From Clostridia bacterium (GTDB lineage: Bacteria > Bacillota > Clostridia > TANB77 > CAG-508), in NCBI GenBank assembly GCA_900752095.1, contig CAADUD010000096.1:1-15729 (forward strand): 15,729 bases of DNA, read 5' to 3'. The stretch's first letter is position 1. Each line of letters starts with the position of its first letter. The position numbers and the translations under genes were made by a program. This document shows positions 1-6,714 of this stretch, piece after piece. The notes beneath the pieces are model-generated. The model was not told where the DNA came from. It saw only the letters and a program-made list of their open reading frames with translations, and ran no database searches.

Positions 1-50
1 ATACTTTTTCTACCATGCTTAGCCTCTTTTATTTATAATAAAATGTCCCA

Positions 51-73
51 AGTGACCCTTTTTAGGGGTCACT
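51..73 (-). terminator. Hairpin downstream of pflB
   Basis: A perfect 8-bp inverted repeat (AGTGACCC at 51-58, GGGTCACT at 66-73) lies 15 bases beyond the pflB stop codon. On the minus strand it is followed only by an interrupted U-rich stretch starting about six bases later, so it is a weaker terminator than the others here. It may be partial attenuation before a downstream gene outside the window; a pflA activase gene often follows pflB, but that cannot be seen. Confidence 0.4.
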
Positions 74-88
74 AAGAACCTTCCAAAA

Positions 89-2332
89 TTAGATTTTTTC
101 ATGAATAGTTCTATTAATAACATCTAATTGTTGTTCTCTTGTTAATTTTGTAAACTTAACAGCATATCCAGATACACGAATGGTAAGTTGTGGGTATTTT
201 TCTGGATGATCCATAGCATCAATTAATAGACTTCTATCAAATACGTTTACATTAATATGGTGACCTGTTTGAACAAAGAAACCATCTAACATATGAACTA
301 AGTTGGTTACTTTTGCATCTTCGTCTTTTCCTAAAGTTCCTGGTGTAATAGAGAAGGTGTAAGAAATACCATCTTCAGAATATTCATAAGGAAGTTTGGC
401 AATTGTGTTCATAACAGCTAATGCACCATTGGTATCTCTACCATGTAATGGGTTTGCACCAGGTCCAAATGGTTCACCATCTTTTCTTCCATCTGGAGTA
501 TTACCAGTATTTTTTCCATATACTACGTTAGATGTAATAGTAAGTACAGATAATGTTGCCCTTGAATGTTTATAAGTATGATGTTTTTCTAATTTCTTCA
601 TAAAGGTTTTTACAATATCTACTGCAATATCATCTACTCTATCATCATCATTTCCGTATTTTGGAAAATCTCCTTCAACTTCATAATCCACTGCTAATCC
701 TGTTTCATCACGAATAACTTTTACTTTAGCATATTTAATAGCAGATAAAGAATCAGCTACAACAGATAAACCAGCAATACCACAAGCCATTGTTCTTAAA
801 AGATCTCTTTCTTTATCATGTAAAGCCATTTCTAGTGCTTCATAAGAATATTTATCATGCATATAATGAATCATATTTAATGCTTTAATATAAGTTTTTG
901 CTAAGTATTCCATCATAGTATCAAATTTTTCCATTACTTCGTCATAATCTAAATATTCAGAGGTAATTGGAGCAAAGCGTGGTGTAATTTGTTTTCCGCT
1001 CTTTTCATCTCTACCACCGTTAATAGCATATAGAAGTGCTTTTGCAAGGTTTGCTCTTGCACCAAAGAATTGCATTTGTTTACCAATTTTCATAGCAGAT
1101 ACACAACATGCAATACCGTAGTCATCTCCCAAAGTAATTCTCATTAAATCGTCATTTTCATATTGAATAGAAGAGGTTTTAATAGAAATATCTGCACAAA
1201 ACTTCTTAAACTCTTCTGGTAAGTTTTTAGACCATAATACTGTTAAGTTTGGTTCTGGAGCAGGTCCAAGATTTACTAAAGTATGAAGGACTCTAAAAGA
1301 ATTTTTGGTAACTAAAGTTCTACCGTCAATTCCCATACCACCAATACTCTCTGTTACCCAGACTGGATCACCACTAAATAAACTATTATATTCTGGAGCT
1401 CTTAAGAAACGTACTAATCTTAATTTCATAACAAAATGATCCATTAATTCTTGTGCTTGTTCTTCTGTTAAAATACCATTTTTCATATCTCTTTCAATAT
1501 AAATATCTAAGAAAGTTGAAGTTCTACCTAAACTCATAGCAGCACCATTCTGATCTTTTACAGCAGCTAAATAAGCAAAGTATAGCCATTGAAAAGCTTC
1601 TTTTGCAGTTTGTGCAGGTTCAGAAATATCAAAACCATAGCTTTGTGCCATTGATTTTAATTGTTTTAAAGCTTCTATTTGGTCATGAACTTCTTCTCTT
1701 TGACGAATTAGTTCTTCTGTCATTTCATCAACATCTAAAATAGATAATTCTTCTTCTTTATTTTGAATTAAAACATCTACACCATAAAGAGCAACTCTTC
1801 TGTAATCACCAATAATCCTTCCACGTCCATAACCATCTGGTAGACCGGTAATTAAATGTGAACTTCTAGCAGCTCGAATTTCTGGAGTATATACAGCAAA
1901 TACACCATCATTATGAGTTCTTCTTAAATCATGATAAATATGTTCAATTTCGCTATCTACTTTATAGCCATAGCTTTCACATGATTTTTCTACAATACGA
2001 ATACCACCATTTGGCATAATTGCTCTTTTTAAAGGAGCATCTGTTTGAAGACCAACAATTTCTTCCAATTCTTTGTTAATATATCCTGGAGCATAAGCAT
2101 TGATTCCTGATGGTGTTTTGGTATCTATATCTAATACATCTCCATTTTCTCTTTCCTTTTTATAAAGCTCTAATACATTATCCCATAAAGTCTTAGTTTT
2201 AGCAGTAGGACCTACTAAAAAAGAACTATCACCTTCATAAGGGGTGTAATTGGCTTGAATAAATCCTCTAACATCAATTTCTTTAGTCCATTCCCCTTGA
2301 CGATTAAATCCATCCCATTGTTTAAAATCCAT
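89..2332 (-). CDS. pflB: Pyruvate formate-lyase (formate acetyltransferase), glycyl-radical enzyme
   Basis: The 747-residue protein is a full-length pyruvate formate-lyase, which converts pyruvate and CoA to acetyl-CoA and formate in the anaerobic cytoplasm. The adjacent catalytic cysteines are Cys409-Cys410 in GIACCVSAMK. The glycyl-radical site is Gly722 in the C-terminal motif RVSGYAVKF, just before the conserved end TREQQLDVINRTIH. The length matches the family (about 740-760) and no segment is missing. The ATG at 2332 is preceded on the minus strand by GGAGG at 2341-2345, eight bases away. The enzyme needs a radical-SAM activase (PflA), which is not in this window and may lie beyond the left edge. 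Arginine is encoded without any CGG codon, although CGG occurs out of frame six times by hand count. Its own promoter is at 2415-2443. Identification is secure. Confidence 0.98.
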   Translation of the reverse strand: MDFKQWDGFNRQGEWTKEIDVRGFIQANYTPYEGDSSFLVGPTAKTKTLWDNVLELYKKERENGDVLDIDTKTPSGINAYAPGYINKELEEIVGLQTDAPLKRAIMPNGGIRIVEKSCESYGYKVDSEIEHIYHDLRRTHNDGVFAVYTPEIRAARSSHLITGLPDGYGRGRIIGDYRRVALYGVDVLIQNKEEELSILDVDEMTEELIRQREEVHDQIEALKQLKSMAQSYGFDISEPAQTAKEAFQWLYFAYLAAVKDQNGAAMSLGRTSTFLDIYIERDMKNGILTEEQAQELMDHFVMKLRLVRFLRAPEYNSLFSGDPVWVTESIGGMGIDGRTLVTKNSFRVLHTLVNLGPAPEPNLTVLWSKNLPEEFKKFCADISIKTSSIQYENDDLMRITLGDDYGIACCVSAMKIGKQMQFFGARANLAKALLYAINGGRDEKSGKQITPRFAPITSEYLDYDEVMEKFDTMMEYLAKTYIKALNMIHYMHDKYSYEALEMALHDKERDLLRTMACGIAGLSVVADSLSAIKYAKVKVIRDETGLAVDYEVEGDFPKYGNDDDRVDDIAVDIVKTFMKKLEKHHTYKHSRATLSVLTITSNVVYGKNTGNTPDGRKDGEPFGPGANPLHGRDTNGALAVMNTIAKLPYEYSEDGISYTFSITPGTLGKDEDAKVTNLVHMLDGFFVQTGHHINVNVFDRSLLIDAMDHPEKYPQLTIRVSGYAVKFTKLTREQQLDVINRTIHEKI

Positions 2333-2414
2333 CTATTTTACCTCCTATAATAATAATGTTATCTTTGTAAAATGCAAGAATTTAGCCCAAAAGCTAAATA
2401 CCTACATCTAATTT

Positions 2415-2443
2415 ATTTTAGCATATAATATGACAATTCGCAA
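2415..2443 (-). promoter_or_regulatory. Candidate sigma-A promoter of pflB
   Basis: On the minus strand TTGCGA (2438-2443) and TAAAAT (2415-2420) are separated by 17 bp. The transcript would begin near 2408 and have a leader of about 75 nt. That leader contains a small inverted repeat, TTTAGC/GCTAAA at 2381-2386 and 2393-2398, of unknown meaning. Confidence 0.55.
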
Positions 2444-2530
2444 CATTTTTTTACAGAAAAAAAGAAATTTTTCTACATATTTATCTTCGTTTTTTATGAT
2501 AAAATATAGTAATTATATTTTAAATTTTTC

Positions 2531-2567
2531 CATATAAAAAACAAGAAATGTAATAATTTCTTGTTTT
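2531..2567 (-). terminator. Rho-independent terminator of the XRE regulator gene
   Basis: A perfect 12-bp stem (2538-2549 with 2556-2567, 6-nt loop) is followed on the minus strand by a run of U. It lies downstream of the regulator gene and upstream of the pflB promoter, so it separates the two co-directional genes. Confidence 0.8.
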
Positions 2568-2641
2568 AGTATAGCCTAAATTTTATGAAATTATTCTAAA
2601 AGCAAATACTTTATAGAGTTACTCTTAGAAATAGGGTAATA

Positions 2642-2968
2642 TTATTCTTCTTCACTAATTACTTTTGCAATTTTATAAATTAGTTTTTGTTTTTCTGGTG
2701 AAACAGAATTTAAAATTTCATTAAATTCAGAAGAAAGATAATTTGTAGAATTACTAGAAGCACCATTTAAAATATAACCTTCTGACACTCCTAAAATTTC
2801 ACAAACCTGACTGAGTCTTTTTAAGTTAATATGAGAATTTCCTCTTTCAATTCTACTTAAAAATGCAATAGAAACATCCAATTTTTCTGCTAAGTTTTCT
2901 TGTGTCATTTTTTTGTCTGTTCTAGCTTTCTTTAATCTTTGACCAATAATTGTATAATCAAGTGCCAT
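2642..2968 (-). CDS. XRE-family helix-turn-helix transcriptional regulator
   Basis: This 108-residue protein has one N-terminal XRE/Cro HTH domain (roughly residues 5-65: IGQRLKKARTDKKMTQ, then LDVSIAFLSRIERG). A short acidic helical tail follows, with no ligand or peptidase domain. I chose the ATG at 2966-2968 because it has GGAGGG at 2978-2982 nine bases upstream. An in-frame ATG six codons earlier overlaps that ribosome binding site and is unlikely to be used. Regulators of this size often repress their own promoter; an inverted repeat lies in the candidate promoter (3012-3035). It stands upstream of pflB but is separated from it by a terminator, so a role in pflB control is only a possibility. 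The target is unknown. Confidence 0.88.
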   Translation of the reverse strand: MALDYTIIGQRLKKARTDKKMTQENLAEKLDVSIAFLSRIERGNSHINLKRLSQVCEILGVSEGYILNGASSNSTNYLSSEFNEILNSVSPEKQKLIYKIAKVISEEE

Positions 2969-3011
2969 AATATAATCCCTCCACATTTAATAATTAAGTT
3001 ATATATAGCAT

Positions 3012-3041
3012 GTATCTAAAATATTTCACAGATACTAACAA
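3012..3041 (-). promoter_or_regulatory. Candidate promoter and operator of the XRE regulator
   Basis: On the minus strand TTGTTA (3036-3041) and TAGATA (3013-3018) are 17 bp apart. An inverted repeat, GTATCT at 3012-3017 and AGATAC at 3030-3035, covers the -10 element and abuts the -35 element. That is where an autorepressor would bind. Arms are only 6 bp, so confidence is modest. Confidence 0.4.
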
Positions 3042-3242
3042 GTTAAAGTTTTACCGTTGATTTCAATAGAAGTATTATTATTATTTTGTATAAACAAACG
3101 TAAAATATGCATGAAATTCAGCAAAAAAGAATGGTAATAGTGGAAAAAAATGGAATAAAACAACCAGAAGTAAAAAAATACAAAATCGACAAAAAATGAC
3201 ATATAATGTCGAAAATAAAAATATAATCACTAATCTTTTTTG

Positions 3243-3286
3243 ATATAAGTGAAGTTGTTCTAATACAACCTTGCCTTGAATACAAT
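3243..3286 (+). promoter_or_regulatory. Candidate sigma-E-type promoter region of spoIIID
   Basis: An ATA at 3243-3245 is followed after 16 bp by AATACAAC (3262-3269), close to the sigma-E pattern ATA-N16-18-CATACAnT. A second -10-like element, AATACAAT, matches seven of eight positions at 3279-3286 but lacks a properly spaced ATA. spoIIID is sigma-E dependent in Bacillus subtilis, which is why I searched for this. The exact start cannot be decided by eye. Confidence 0.3.
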
Positions 3287-3320
3287 GTACAAAACAGCGT
3301 AAGTCAAGGGGGTTTTTCAT

Positions 3321-3590
3321 TTGGAAAGAAATGTATCCATAGAAGAACGTGCGGTTCAATTAGCACAATATATTATAGATAGTAAAGACACAGTTAGAGG
3401 AGCTGCCAAAAAATTTGGAATTAGTAAAAGTACAGTACACAAAGACGTAAGTGAAAGATTACTTAAGATAAACCCTGTACTAGCACACGAAGTAAGAGAA
3501 ATTTTGAATGAAAATAAAGCAGAAAGACACATAAGAGGTGGGATGGCAACGAAATTGAAATATAGCCACCAGGATAAAAAAGCGATGTAG
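3321..3590 (+). CDS. spoIIID: Sporulation transcription factor SpoIIID
   Basis: This is the small mother-cell DNA-binding protein that, with sigma-E, switches gene expression midway through sporulation. The 89 residues match the family throughout. There is a helix-turn-helix at about residues 25-45 (VRGAAKKFGISKSTVHKDVS), then the conserved RLLKINPVLAHEVREIL, then the basic segment RHIRGGMATKLKY. The start is TTG at 3321, with a strong AGGGGG ribosome binding site at 3307-3312 and 8-base spacing; no ATG is suitably placed. Family length is about 80-95 residues. It stands alone, between a candidate sigma-E promoter and a strong terminator. In other spore formers SpoIIID influences many mother-cell genes, which may include others in this window. 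Confidence 0.96.
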   Translation: MERNVSIEERAVQLAQYIIDSKDTVRGAAKKFGISKSTVHKDVSERLLKINPVLAHEVREILNENKAERHIRGGMATKLKYSHQDKKAM

Positions 3591-3680
3591 CAAAATGAAT
3601 AATGGAGAATAGGAAACAGAAAGCAAAAATAAAAAACTAAAATACTAATAAGAAATAAAAATGAATAAAGAAATTAAAAA

Positions 3681-3724
3681 AAGCTGTTCAATTCATATTA
3701 AAATGAATTGAATAGCTTCTTTTT
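3681..3724. terminator. Bidirectional terminator between spoIIID and the zinc-ribbon gene
   Basis: A 16-bp stem with a single G-U pair (3681-3696 with 3703-3718, 6-nt loop) is flanked by U runs on both strands. It can end transcription of spoIIID from the left and of the convergent zinc-ribbon gene from the right. Confidence 0.87.
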
Positions 3725-3749
3725 GGATGTTTTTACTGTACATCCAAAA
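3721..3749. terminator. Second hairpin in the convergent terminator region
   Basis: A perfect 10-bp inverted repeat (3721-3730 with 3740-3749, 9-nt loop) directly follows the first terminator and shares its U run. On the plus strand it is followed by GTTTTT, so it could act as a back-up terminator for spoIIID. The two hairpins cannot both be fully formed at their junction. Confidence 0.5.
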
Positions 3750-3763
3750 GTTTTTACTAAAAT

Positions 3764-3919
3764 TTACATATTTTTTCTTTGTTCTTTTCTAGCTTTTCTA
3801 CAAGCTGAACATCTTTGTGGTTCGTTTGTAAAACCTTTTTCAGCGTAAAATTGTTGTTCACCTTCTGTAAAAACAAACTCTGCACCACAATCTTTACAAG
3901 TTAATGTTTTGTCTGCCAT
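3764..3919 (-). CDS. Small zinc-ribbon protein (probable zinc-binding domain, zf-trcl type)
   Basis: This 51-residue protein is essentially one zinc ribbon. It begins MADKTLTCKDCGAEFVFTEG and continues to NEPQRCSACRKARKEQRKN. The metal ligands are the two CxxC pairs, Cys8/Cys11 and Cys37/Cys40, and the C-terminus is strongly basic, suggesting nucleic-acid contact. I recognise it as the small probable-zinc-ribbon family common in Clostridia, sometimes fused to cold-shock domains; its function is not established. The ATG at 3917-3919 has GGAGGG at 3928-3933, eight bases upstream. That ribosome binding site lies inside a long leader hairpin (3928-3997), so translation may be regulated. It converges on spoIIID and shares its terminator. 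Confidence 0.88.
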   Translation of the reverse strand: MADKTLTCKDCGAEFVFTEGEQQFYAEKGFTNEPQRCSACRKARKEQRKNM

Positions 3920-3927
3920 TATCTATT

Positions 3928-3997
3928 CCCTCCTTTATTAATTCTGATATTTAATATTTTGATTCATTGAACCTTTCTAATATCAAAATAAAGAAGG
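3928..3997 (-). promoter_or_regulatory. Leader hairpin sequestering the zinc-ribbon ribosome binding site
   Basis: In the minus-strand transcript, the segment from 3997-3987 can pair with 3939-3929, which includes the ribosome binding site (11 bp, one G-U). The helix continues as 3986-3979 with 3951-3944 (8 bp, one G-U) after a 4-nt bulge. A competing 9-bp stem (3955-3963 with 3982-3990) uses part of the same arm and would free the ribosome binding site. This is drawn by eye; no folding energy was computed. Confidence 0.45.
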
Positions 3998-4057
3998 AAT
4001 AATTTACAAAATAATTAAACTCATTTAAGTTCTAAAATGTCTTTTAAAACCATTCTT

Positions 4058-4086
4058 ATTGTAACACAGAAAAGTAAAGAAAGCAA
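4058..4086 (-). promoter_or_regulatory. Candidate sigma-A promoter of the zinc-ribbon gene
   Basis: On the minus strand TTGCTT (4081-4086) and TACAAT (4058-4063) are 17 bp apart. Initiation near 4051 would give a leader of about 130 nt, unusually long for a 51-codon gene. It would contain the whole hairpin at 3928-3997. Confidence 0.55.
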
Positions 4087-4107
4087 GAATAAAATGAACT
4101 TCATAAA

Positions 4108-4154
4108 TTCTTAAGAAAGTAACTACTTTTTTCTTAAGAAAATTATGTTAGAAT
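4108..4154 (+). promoter_or_regulatory. Duplicated palindromic operator and extended -10 promoter of the ABC operon
   Basis: The perfect 10-bp palindrome TTCTTAAGAA occurs twice, at 4108-4117 and 4131-4140, 23 bp apart. Just downstream is an extended -10 element, TGTTAGAAT at 4146-4154, with no good -35 box. The second palindrome overlaps the expected -35 region. This arrangement suits a dimeric repressor or activator binding two sites, as is common for regulated drug-export operons. The two copies could also pair as an RNA stem. Confidence 0.4.
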
Positions 4155-4190
4155 AAAAATGAAATTAATGAAACAATAAGGAGGATGAAA

Positions 4191-5100
4191 ATGGGCAATC
4201 TAATATTAAATTGTCAAAACTTACACAAAACTCTTGGCAAAAAAGAAATCTTAAAAGATGTATCGGTAGAACTTTATGAAGGAGATATTTTAGGCTTTAT
4301 AGGACCAAATGGAGCACGGTAAAACTACTACCATTAAATTAATTTTGGGGTTACAAGGAATTACTAGTGGAAAAGTCACAATTAATGGATTTGATGTTGA
4401 AAAACAATTTACCAAAGCAATTAGCAAAGTAGGAGCTATTATAGAAAATCCGGATCTTTATATGTACCTTACGGGGTATGAAAATTTAAAATTGGTAGCT
4501 AATATGTATCCAAAAATATCGAAAGAAAGAATTATGGAAGTTGTAAAACAAGTAAAATTAGAAAATAGAATTTATGATAAAGTATCCAAATATTCTTTAG
4601 GAATGAGGCAAAGATTAGGAGTAGCACAAGCCATTTTGCATAAACCAAATTTATTAATTTTAGATGAACCAACAAATGGACTAGATCCAGAAGGCATTAA
4701 AGAAATGAGAGATTTATTAAAAGAATTAGCACAAAAGGAAAATATGGCTATTTTCATTTCTAGCCATAATTTAGCAGAATTAGAAACTTTATGTAATAAA
4801 GTTTGTATTATTCAAAATGGAAAAGTCATTGAAAATAATAGTATTGATCAAATGAAAAAAGCATCTCAATCTCATTATAAAATTGTGGTAGATCATACGG
4901 AAAAACTAAAAGAATATTTGGCTTATCCAGTGGAAATAAAGAATTCCCAAGAAATAGAAATAGATGTTACTCGTGAGCAAGTTCCAGAAGTTATAAAGGT
5001 ATTAGTAAAGCAAAATATAAAAGTTTATGAAGTGCAAGAAGTTCGAATGAGCTTAGAAGATGCCTTTTTGAAAAGAACAGGGGGGAATAAAATTGATTAG
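4191..5100 (+). CDS. ABC transporter ATP-binding protein, broken by a +1 frameshift at a CGG codon
   Basis: This is the ATPase of a two-component ABC-2 exporter (BcrA-like). The ATG at 4191 has AAGGAGG at 4178-4184. The first frame runs 42 residues to IGPNGA, then meets CGG at 4317-4319 and TAA. Skipping the C at 4317 gives GPNGAGKTTT, a perfect Walker A, and continues to the stop at 5100: a 302-residue protein of normal family length. Later motifs are intact: signature YSLGMRQRLGVAQA, Walker B LLILDEPTNGLDPEG, and the switch histidine in ISSHNLAELE. The unshifted product is a 43-residue stub. The second frame's first ATG (4309) lies inside Walker A without a ribosome binding site, so it is not a separate gene. 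The rest shows no decay. I annotate one gene decoded by +1 frameshifting; sequencing error or a recent pseudogene are the alternatives. Confidence 0.88.
4317..4319 (+). other. CGG codon, +1 frameshift site 1 (ABC ATPase)
   Basis: In frame the sequence reads GGA GCA CGG TAA. Skipping the C gives GGA GCA GGT AAA, which encodes the Walker A residues G-A-G-K. The shift therefore falls on the invariant glycine next to the catalytic lysine. CGG is followed directly by a stop codon. Confidence 0.85.
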
Positions 5101-6547
5101 TTTGATCCAAAATGAATTAACCAAAATATTTAAGAAAAAAAGTATCTATATTACTTTATTTATCACTTTAATTTTTATTATTGTTATTAACGTTATCTAT
5201 GTAAATAGTAATAACAATTATGGTTATGATCCAGAGCAAGATATCAAATTTTATGAATCACAACTAGAGATACTACAAGAAGATAATTCTCAATCAGCTA
5301 AAGAAGCTATTAGTATGTACCAATCAGAAATAGATAGTGCAAAACTAGTTCAAAAATATGGAGATACTGCTACTTGGCAGGCAAGTATTATTTATAAACA
5401 AATAAGACCAATGTTTATGGAAAAAAATGAATATCTTCAAACTGGAAATAAGCAAGCCGCACAAGAAGTTCAGATACAAATTGAAGAACTAGTTACTAAA
5501 TTAGATGCAGGCGACTGGCGCTATTTTGCAACTCAAGAACTACAGGAAATAGAAAATAGTATACAAGAACAAAAACAATTAAAAGAAAATACAACAAACA
5601 CTGATTCTATAGCTTCTATTGAAGATCAGATTTTTGACTTAAATCTACAAAAACAAGTAGTTAATTGGAGATTAGAAAAAGATATTCCTTATGGATATAG
5701 TTATTGGAATACTTGCCTAATAAATTACCAAGATGCACAAAGAGAAATAAGAGATTATGAAAGATCCAGCAATCAAGATAATTATTTAGCAAAACAAAGT
5801 TATTACCATTCTTTAGAAATGTCAGCAATTAGTCAATATGATATTGAACATAAAGTGGAGTCTGGAAATTCTTCTAATGCAAGGGGATTATTATTAAACG
5901 GATGTAGCCAATTTGAATTATTTATTATTATTATGATTATTATGGTTACGGGAACCATTGTAAGTGAAGAATTCAATAAAGGAACAATTAAACTTTTATT
6001 AATTAAACCTTATAAAAGAAGTACTATTCTAGCTTCAAAATGGATTACTAGCCTTATTATGTTGATAATAATTATTATAAGTATTCTTCTAATGCAATTA
6101 GTGGTAGGAGGTATTGTACAAGGATTTGATACTTTTGATACTCCTGCAATCGTTTACGACCATACTACAGATCAAATAGGAGAAATGAATATAATAGCTT
6201 ATTTAATAATGCAAATATTAGGTAAATTGCCAATTTATATTTTATTAATGACACTAGCATTTGCTTTTAGTACGATATTTGCAAATTCTGCATTAGCAAT
6301 TACCATTACACTACTAGGGTATATGGGGGCACCATTTGTAAATACTATTGCACAAGCCTATAATTTAGATTGGATTAAATTTTTTGTAACGCCAAATTGG
6401 GATTTAACACAATATTTCTTTGGCGGATTGCCAGAATTTCAAGGTCTTACTCCAATTTTTTCTATAGGAATTATAATCGTTTACATGTTAATCATGTTAA
6501 TACCAACTTTTGTGTTTTTCAAAAAGAAAAATATTAAAAATATTTAA
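5093..6547 (+). CDS. ABC-2 type transporter permease
   Basis: This 484-residue membrane protein is the partner of the upstream ATPase. It has an N-terminal membrane helix (about residues 18-36), then a long extracytoplasmic segment of roughly 230 residues rich in Gln, Glu and Lys with coiled-coil character. A cluster of membrane helices follows: about 275-290, 312-335, 368-390, 395-420 and 450-478. The segment between the second and third helices, EEFNKGTIKLLLIKPYKR, is the usual coupling region of ABC-2 permeases. The start is TTG at 5093, eight bases inside the end of the ATPase gene, with an AGGGGGG ribosome binding site ending at 5085, so the two are translationally coupled. The substrate is unknown; bacitracin-type exporters have this organisation, and peptide or lipid export is plausible. 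A terminator follows. Confidence 0.88.
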   Translation: MISLIQNELTKIFKKKSIYITLFITLIFIIVINVIYVNSNNNYGYDPEQDIKFYESQLEILQEDNSQSAKEAISMYQSEIDSAKLVQKYGDTATWQASIIYKQIRPMFMEKNEYLQTGNKQAAQEVQIQIEELVTKLDAGDWRYFATQELQEIENSIQEQKQLKENTTNTDSIASIEDQIFDLNLQKQVVNWRLEKDIPYGYSYWNTCLINYQDAQREIRDYERSSNQDNYLAKQSYYHSLEMSAISQYDIEHKVESGNSSNARGLLLNGCSQFELFIIIMIIMVTGTIVSEEFNKGTIKLLLIKPYKRSTILASKWITSLIMLIIIIISILLMQLVVGGIVQGFDTFDTPAIVYDHTTDQIGEMNIIAYLIMQILGKLPIYILLMTLAFAFSTIFANSALAITITLLGYMGAPFVNTIAQAYNLDWIKFFVTPNWDLTQYFFGGLPEFQGLTPIFSIGIIIVYMLIMLIPTFVFFKKKNIKNI

Positions 6548-6560
6548 TGTATTTAAAATA

Positions 6561-6586
6561 AAAAAGATGGTTTAGCCATCTTTTTT
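6561..6586. terminator. Bidirectional terminator after the ABC permease
   Basis: A 10-bp stem (6561-6570 with 6576-6585, 5-nt loop) has A and T runs on opposite sides, so it works in both directions. It ends the ABC operon and can also stop transcription from the convergent yabG gene. Confidence 0.9.
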
Positions 6587-6714
6587 ATTCATGATATTCA
6601 AAAAATAAGTGAACCAATAGAGTTTGAGATTACTTTTCAATCGAAATTAAATATTTATAATTATCTTTTACAAGAATTTTTAGAAGAACTCAAGAGAAAA
6701 ATAGGTATTCATTT
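6587..6714. other. Short intergenic stretch with an open frame lacking a start codon
   Basis: Between the terminator and the shifted end of yabG, the plus strand is open from 6557 to the TAA at 6716-6718. It encodes an amphipathic peptide including EITFQSKLNIYNYLLQEFLE. No ATG, GTG or TTG exists in this frame, and the terminator lies within its left end. It may be the eroded tail of a lost gene or chance. I do not call a gene here. Confidence 0.25.

Noticed and set aside
2984..2986. Earlier ATG for the XRE regulator
   Set aside because: It overlaps the ribosome binding site of the ATG at 2968, which is properly spaced.
3081..3359. Hydrophobic open frame on the minus strand overlapping the start of spoIIID
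   Set aside because: It covers the spoIIID promoter and start, has no ribosome binding site and has the Phe/Leu-rich composition expected from the complement of A-rich DNA.
4317..4322. CGG reassigned to another amino acid, or stop-codon read-through, as the explanation of the breaks
   Set aside because: Neither changes the reading frame. After 4317 and 13155 the unshifted frames meet further stops and do not encode the family motifs. Only a +1 shift, or equivalently loss of one base, works.
4309..4350. A separate ATPase gene starting at the ATG at 4309
   Set aside because: That ATG lies inside the Walker A coding region, has no ribosome binding site and would remove the N-terminal strands. 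The ATG at 4191, with AAGGAGG, starts the real gene.
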